Assembly (NCBI RefSeq): GCF_964340395.1 | Contig: NC_135565.1 | Coordinates: 21,354,709-21,367,208, forward strand | Direction of reading: 5' to 3' | Source: Glandiceps talaboti | Taxonomy: Eukaryota > Hemichordata > Enteropneusta > Spengelidae | Length of the DNA: 12,500 bases | Shown here: piece after piece, positions 10,079-12,500 of the stretch | How the letters are laid out: each line of letters begins with the position of its first letter | Position numbering within the stretch: position 1 is the first letter of the stretch | The notes under the pieces: generated by a model | What the model was told of the DNA's origin: nothing | What the model saw: only the letters and a program-made list of their open reading frames with translations | Database searches by the model: none | Translations under genes and position numbers: made by a program

Positions 10079-11100
10079 ACAGAAATCACAAAATATATGT
10101 ACAACTGCAGTTGTGTACAAACATCTCCATCCACACACGCACACACGCATACACTCATACATACATACATACATATATACATACGCACGCACGCACGCAC
10201 GCATACACACCCATACATACATACACGTAACATACATACATACATACATACATACATACATACATACATACATACATACATACATACATACACACAAACA
10301 TACACGTAACATACATACATACATACATACATACATACATACATACATACACACATACACACACATACATACATACATACATACATACATACATACATAC
10401 ATACACACACACAACTTTTAGTGTAAATTGTTCACTTACCACAGTATAGTTCATCATCACCGTGAATACACTGTGGATTACCATCACAAATGTAGAACTG
10501 ACTGACACAAATATTACTATCTCTACATTTATATGATCCAGCAGGGCATTTATATTCCACTGTCAAATGATAAGGCAGGATATAAATATTGACTCAGTAT
10601 AAAGTTCTCTATATATATGGGTAATATAATTATAGATTTAACATCTACTCTGTACTGGTAGACTATATAAGAATATCACTGTTTTTGCAAAAGATGACTG
10701 TTTTATTTATTTCTTATAAATATTACCTACCACAAATATCCATGGTTTCATCCTCATTATTGAGACAGTCATCAACTCCATCACATAACCTATGAAGAGG
10801 AATGCAGTAGCTTCCAGGACACTTGTACGTATATGGTATACATTCAGTATCACCTTTCAATGGGAAATAAATGCAATTGTTAAAACTTTCATTCATTCAT
10901 TCATTCATTCATTCATTCATTCATTCATTCATTCATTCATTCATTCATTCATTCATTCATTCATTCATTCATTCATTTGTTCGTTTGTGTGTTCGTTCTT
11001 TCATTTCATTTTGTTCATTCATTCATCCATCCATCCATCCATCCATCCATCCATCCATCCATCCATGCACATGCGCAAGCAAGCATGCACACACACACAC

Positions 11101-11133
<33 letters not shown>

Positions 11134-11152
11134 CATACACACATACACACAC

Positions 11153-11185
<33 letters not shown>

Positions 11186-11243
11186 CATACATACATACAT
11201 ACACACATATTGTCATACATACATACATACATACATACATACA

Positions 11244-11278
<35 letters not shown>

Positions 11279-12128
11279 TTTTCTTAACTTTGTACAATAG
11301 GCACTTCATTTACATTCCAATAGTTCAAACGTACATGTTGTACATACCACAATCATTTAAATGTGATATATCACGGCATCCAATGAGATAGTCGTACACA
11401 TCATAATCTTGGAGACACCAGTGTACTGCATCTATACACATGCCATTATTACAACGGTTCTGATTTTCAGAACAGTTACTATGTGTTCCTGTAAATGAAG
11501 TATCATGGTGGAATCGTGTTATTGGATAGATAAACGATACCATCAGATATGATAATGTAGTGTAGTAGAATAGAGTGTAGTCCATGCAATGGTGTACACA
11601 TAATGGATCCCAACATCAAATATTGTGACATTTAATAGTCAAAAGTGAATGAACCACAGATTTAATGAAACTAAATTTGTGTAATATTGTATCTCATCTT
11701 TGAACAAGTTACTGAAATCATCGACTGTTGTGTGACAATTGCCGAGATCAGCAACACTTTACTATTGCAATAAGTTAGTTCCTGAACTTTCATGGATACG
11801 ATAAATATGGCAGCCTTTTGTTCAAATTTGACAACGTCGCAAAGGCATCATAAATGTCCACTACGGTATGCAATCTCTGTTGTACTTATTTGAATAAATA
11901 AGGTTTGTGGATGATAGCTAAAGGTGTGGCGGGGGGGGGGGGGGGGCGGGCGCAACTCCCATCCGATAGCACTACTTTCTCTTTAAGGACCAAGAAATTG
12001 TCACCTACCACAACCAGTTTCGTCCTCTGAATATCCATCCGCACAGTATACACAGTCTGTTATTACGTCACAGCGAAGAGACGGGGCTAAACATGTACCA
12101 TCCAGACACTCTATGGCGTTACACATTT
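5423..12128 (-). CDS. GRL101/RXFP-like LDLa-LRR G-protein-coupled receptor with pseudokinase-like tail (5' partial, 12 exons)
   Basis: Hand-built spliced model on the minus strand: 12009-12128, 11348-11488, 10731-10853, 10440-10559, 9636-9738, 9200-9274, 8804-8875, 8609-8680, 8048-8119, 6463-7496, 5997-6247, 5423-5590. Every junction has an AG acceptor and GT donor, all phases match, and the total gives 782 residues plus a TAA stop. Domains by residue of this partial protein: LDLa 1-167 (four modules), LRRNT 168-201, four LRRs 202-298, hinge and seven helices 299-643, kinase-like tail 644-782. This is the layout of type C leucine-rich-repeat receptors (snail GRL101, vertebrate RXFP1/2), which sit in the plasma membrane and signal through G proteins; the ligand cannot be told. 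The hinge CC pair, a Cys-Leu-Pro in extracellular loop 2 and NPMLY in helix 7 fit that family. The signal peptide, and possibly more LDLa modules, lie beyond the right edge. The tail exons are unusual. Family identity is firm; exact ends rest on visual splice calls. Confidence 0.87.
5591..5996 (-). other. Intron of the receptor, contains (GACA)n
   Basis: 406-bp intron, GTGAGT...CTTTTCAG, between the two tail exons. It contains a (CAGA)n array at 5828-5922 interrupted by CATA and GATA units. I see no kinase-like exon in it. Confidence 0.75.
5828..5922. repeat. (CAGA)n microsatellite
   Basis: About 95 bases of tetranucleotide repeat with a few T-substituted units, wholly intronic. Confidence 0.92.
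5997..6247 (-). CDS. Exon: cytoplasmic tail with degenerate kinase catalytic loop
   Basis: Acceptor CATCTCTATAG, donor GAT|GTGAGT, phase 1 in and 0 out; it joins the 7TM exon to give IEGDFPQDF. At residues 55-80 of the exon, [19 protein letters not shown] followed by LYHVMID lines up with the helix E and catalytic loop of protein kinases (LHxxxxxHRDIKxxNxLI). The catalytic Asp, Lys and Asn positions carry Glu, Asp and His, and the part before it is too short for a kinase N-lobe. I infer a pseudokinase remnant; the kinase link rests on this one stretch. The reading frame and splice sites are strong. Confidence 0.72.
6463..7496 (-). CDS. Exon: hinge and complete seven-transmembrane domain
   Basis: Acceptor CTTTTTGCTCAAG, donor GGAG|GTATGA; 344 whole codons. 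Counting from YSDEY as 1: hinge 1-41 with CC at 8-9 and FRSCNDLL, the LGR hinge signature; TM1 about 42-62 (N55); TM2 76-97 ([13 protein letters not shown]86); TM3 119-147 with C120 and IRC at 144-146; TM4 162-185; loop 2 with NTVCLPL (C199); TM5 214-238; a basic loop 240-259; TM6 259-283 (DLINWLPI); TM7 294-318 with NPMLY. All seven helices lie in one exon. The acidic residue of the D/E-R-Y motif is replaced by isoleucine. Without the donor, the frame runs on to a stop at 6401-6403, a possible alternative C terminus. Confidence 0.93.
7497..8047 (-). other. Intron between LRR 4 and the 7TM exon
   Basis: 551 bp, GTAAGT...GCTCAAG. A further GTAAGT at about 7900 has no exon of the right phase before it. 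I see nothing else. Confidence 0.7.
8048..8119 (-). CDS. Exon: LRR 4
   Basis: Acceptor TTGTATTGCAG, donor TTT|GTAAGT, phase 2-2, 72 bp. It encodes [20 protein letters not shown] and then LQTL, a strong LRR. Its last split codon (TT plus A) joins the 7TM exon in frame as LQTLYSDEY, so no LRR C-cap exon is needed before the hinge. Confidence 0.88.
8120..8608 (-). other. Intron between LRR 3 and LRR 4, with a GC-rich palindromic patch
   Basis: 489 bp, GTGAGT...TATTGCAG. It contains a GC-rich patch at about 8303-8373 with inverted CCTCGG (8332-8337) and CCGAGG (8356-8361) copies, then a third CCGAGG at 8368-8373. No exon is seen. Confidence 0.65.
8609..8680 (-). CDS. Exon: LRR 3
   Basis: Acceptor TTGTTTACAG, donor TCT|GTGAGT, phase 2-2, 72 bp. 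It encodes [20 protein letters not shown] and then LVFL, fitting LxxLxxNxLxxLxxxxFxxLxxLxxL. Confidence 0.88.
8804..8875 (-). CDS. Exon: LRR 2
   Basis: Acceptor TTGTTTTCAG, donor TCT|GTAAGA, phase 2-2, exactly 72 bp. It encodes [20 protein letters not shown] and then LLYL, a typical LRR with the F-x-x-L-x-x-L half intact. Confidence 0.87.
8876..9199 (-). other. Intron between LRR 1 and LRR 2
   Basis: 324 bp, GTAAGT...GTTTTCAG. It holds a short TATAGA/TGTG-rich patch near 9020-9062 and no further LRR exon. Confidence 0.7.
9200..9274 (-). CDS. Exon: LRR 1
   Basis: Acceptor TTATTGACAG, donor CCT|GTAAGT, phase 2-2, 75 bp. It encodes [19 protein letters not shown] and then LGYL, matching LxxLxxNxxxxxxFxGLxxLxxL. 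It joins the cap exon in frame. Confidence 0.8.
9275..9635 (-). other. Intron between the LRR cap and LRR 1
   Basis: 361 bp, GTAAGT...ATTGACAG. A short LRR-like stretch at 9523-9557 fails on phase (see rejected items). Confidence 0.65.
9636..9738 (-). CDS. Exon: LRR N-terminal cap (LRRNT)
   Basis: Acceptor AAATTCCAG, donor CT|GTAAGT, phase 1 in and phase 2 out, 103 bp. It encodes [17 protein letters not shown], the CPxxCxCxxxxVxC cap that opens extracellular leucine-rich-repeat domains, followed by [12 protein letters not shown]. The switch from phase 1 to phase 2 is the expected joint between an LDLa array and an LRR array. Confidence 0.85.
9788..9838. repeat. (ATTT)n microsatellite
   Basis: About 50 bases of pure TTTA units, intronic. 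Confidence 0.92.
10030..10077. repeat. (CAA)n microsatellite
   Basis: About 16 AAC trinucleotide units, intronic. Confidence 0.92.
10131..10409. repeat. (ACAT)n microsatellite with CA- and GCAC-rich interruptions
   Basis: Long imperfect tetranucleotide array with two separate ACACGTAAC interruptions, which suggests an internal duplication of a longer block. Confidence 0.92.
10440..10559 (-). CDS. Exon: LDLa module D
   Basis: Acceptor CATTTGACAG, donor G|GTAAGT, phase 1-1, 120 bp. It shows [17 protein letters not shown], then [10 protein letters not shown] and HGDDELYC, a canonical six-cysteine LDLa module with the DG...C...GDDE calcium site. It is the membrane-proximal LDLa and precedes the LRR cap. 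Confidence 0.88.
10731..10853 (-). CDS. Exon: LDLa module C
   Basis: Acceptor CATTGAAAG, donor G|GTAGGT, phase 1-1, 123 bp. It reads [11 protein letters not shown], then [15 protein letters not shown] and NEDETMDIC: six cysteines in canonical LDLa spacing, with DGVDDC and NEDE as the calcium cage. The pyrimidine tract before the acceptor is weak. The intron upstream carries the (ATTC)n and (ACAT)n arrays. Confidence 0.88.
10886..10977. repeat. (ATTC)n microsatellite
   Basis: About 23 perfect TTCA units, 32 bases from the LDLa C acceptor. Confidence 0.93.
11021..11066. repeat. (ATCC)n microsatellite
   Basis: About 11 units of CATC following two TTCA units; it looks like a mutated extension of the neighbouring (ATTC)n array. 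Confidence 0.9.
11091..11275. repeat. (ACAT)n microsatellite
   Basis: About 185 bases of ACAT units with CA-rich interruptions; same unit as the array at 10131-10409 in the next-but-one intron. Confidence 0.93.
11348..11488 (-). CDS. Exon: divergent LDLa module B
   Basis: Acceptor TTCATTTACAG, donor G|GTATGT, phase 1-1, 141 bp. Six cysteines are present (C-x6-C-x4-C-x6-C-x12-C-x8-C) with [13 protein letters not shown] in the first half. The second half is divergent: the DxxxDC...DxSDE calcium-binding acidic set is replaced by [14 protein letters not shown] and [10 protein letters not shown]. It is probably an LDLa fold that has lost or altered its calcium site. Phase and cysteine count support its place in the array. 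Confidence 0.75.
11489..12008 (-). other. Intron between LDLa A and LDLa B
   Basis: 520 bp, GTAGGT...TTTACAG. It has a G16 run at 11931-11946 and no six-cysteine exon on the minus strand. Confidence 0.7.
11931..11946. repeat. Poly(G) tract
   Basis: Sixteen G residues followed by CGGGCG. On the transcribed strand of the receptor gene it is a C run. Confidence 0.88.
12009..12128 (-). CDS. Exon: LDLa module A
   Basis: Acceptor ATCTTTAG, donor G|GTAGGT, phase 1 in and out, 120 bp. This is the usual genomic form of a shuffled LDLa module. The cysteine pattern is C-x4-C-x3-C-x6-C-x5-C and ends in GYSEDETGC, close to the calcium-cage consensus DGSDE. There is one extra cysteine (VYC) just before the acidic motif, giving seven in the exon. 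This is the most upstream exon seen; the model needs at least one more exon beyond the window. Confidence 0.8.
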
Positions 12129-12500
12129 CTAAAGATGTACGCATGTACACGTATGGACAATGTGGAATGTGATTAAAATCCAATATTGTGTACACGTCGC
12201 AATTTCATTTTGGCTGTTACGTTTACTATCGTTTATTCTTTTGTGAGCGCTCGTATGTAACATCGGATTTTAATCAGACTGAGACAATGTGAAGACAACA
12301 CGTGAAGCCAATGTGAAGGAGGTGTATGTAGAATAAATATTGGTATGTGAATGATAGAAATTGCTACTTTAAAGCCTCCAAGCATTGTGGTAATTCTTTA
12401 TGGTTTCAATTCTTATAGATTGAGCATCATTTATAACTGAAATGAGTGACATTTTATCAAATTCTTATTAGGCATCGTAAATAAATGAAAAGAAAGATGA
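12129..12500 (-). other. Upstream intron sequence, gene continues off the window
   Basis: LDLa A begins in phase 1, so this is intron rather than promoter. No further LDLa exon or signal peptide is seen up to the edge. Confidence 0.6.

Larger units (their letters stand above)
9739..10439 (-). other. Intron between LDLa D and the LRR cap, packed with microsatellites
   Basis: 701 bp, GTAAGT...ATTCCAG. It contains (ATTT)n, (CAA)n and (ACAT)n arrays. The open frames running through it on both strands are His-Thr-Tyr or Cys-Val-Met periodic translations of the repeats, not genes. Confidence 0.8.
10854..11347 (-). other. Intron between LDLa B and LDLa C, mostly microsatellite
   Basis: 494 bp, GTATGT...TTGAAAG. 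Adjacent (ATTC)n, (CATC)n and (ACAT)n arrays fill about 80% of it. The overlapping open frames (His-Ser-Phe-Ile, His-Pro-Ser-Ile and Tyr-Ile-His-Thr repeats) are translations of these arrays. Confidence 0.8.

Noticed and set aside
9954-10508. Long open frames of 117-155 codons on both strands
   Set aside because: They are periodic translations of (CAA)n and (ACAT)n microsatellites within an intron and have no non-repeat coding body.
10792-11391. Plus-strand open frames up to 199 codons with His-Ser-Phe-Ile and Tyr-Ile-His-Thr repeats
   Set aside because: Same artefact: (ATTC)n, (ATCC)n and (ACAT)n arrays, and the frame runs antisense over a real LDLa exon.

Overview
The window looks like genomic DNA of a marine invertebrate animal, AT-rich and intron-rich. 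It has GT-AG introns, a tRNA-derived SINE, a long-inverted-repeat DNA transposon and many tetranucleotide microsatellites. The single gene is a multi-LDLa leucine-rich-repeat receptor of the GRL101/RXFP kind (type C LGR). Such receptors are best known from molluscs and other lophotrochozoans, so that group is my best guess; the species cannot be told from the sequence.

Layout. Positions 1-861 are non-coding, with a G14 and a T40 run. Positions 862-3243 are a foldback DNA transposon: two arms of about 620 bp, nearly identical and inverted, flanked by TTAA on both sides, with no visible transposase. Positions 3244-4862 are AT-rich with no recognised gene. Positions 4863-5282 are a SINE on the minus strand with a box B, an (ATT)n tail and a perfect 9-bp target-site duplication. 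Positions 5423-12128 hold the minus-strand gene, whose 5' end lies beyond the right edge. Its introns carry (GACA)n, (ATTT)n, (CAA)n, (ATTC)n, (CATC)n and (ACAT)n arrays.

The gene could be reconstructed exon by exon. Twelve exons have consistent splice phases and together encode 782 residues plus a stop. In order these are four LDLa modules (each one phase-1 exon), an LRR N-terminal cap, four LRR units (one phase-2 exon each, 72-75 bp), one large exon with the hinge and all seven membrane helices, and two exons for an unusual cytoplasmic tail. The tail contains a degenerate protein-kinase-like catalytic loop joined directly to a helix-F-like segment, so it reads as a shrunken pseudokinase. 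It is the most interesting item in the window. Ligand capture by the LDLa/LRR ectodomain, membrane signalling by the 7TM bundle and a kinase-derived tail would all lie on one polypeptide.

The long open frames over the microsatellites at 9954-10508 and 10792-11391 are repeat artefacts and are not annotated as genes.
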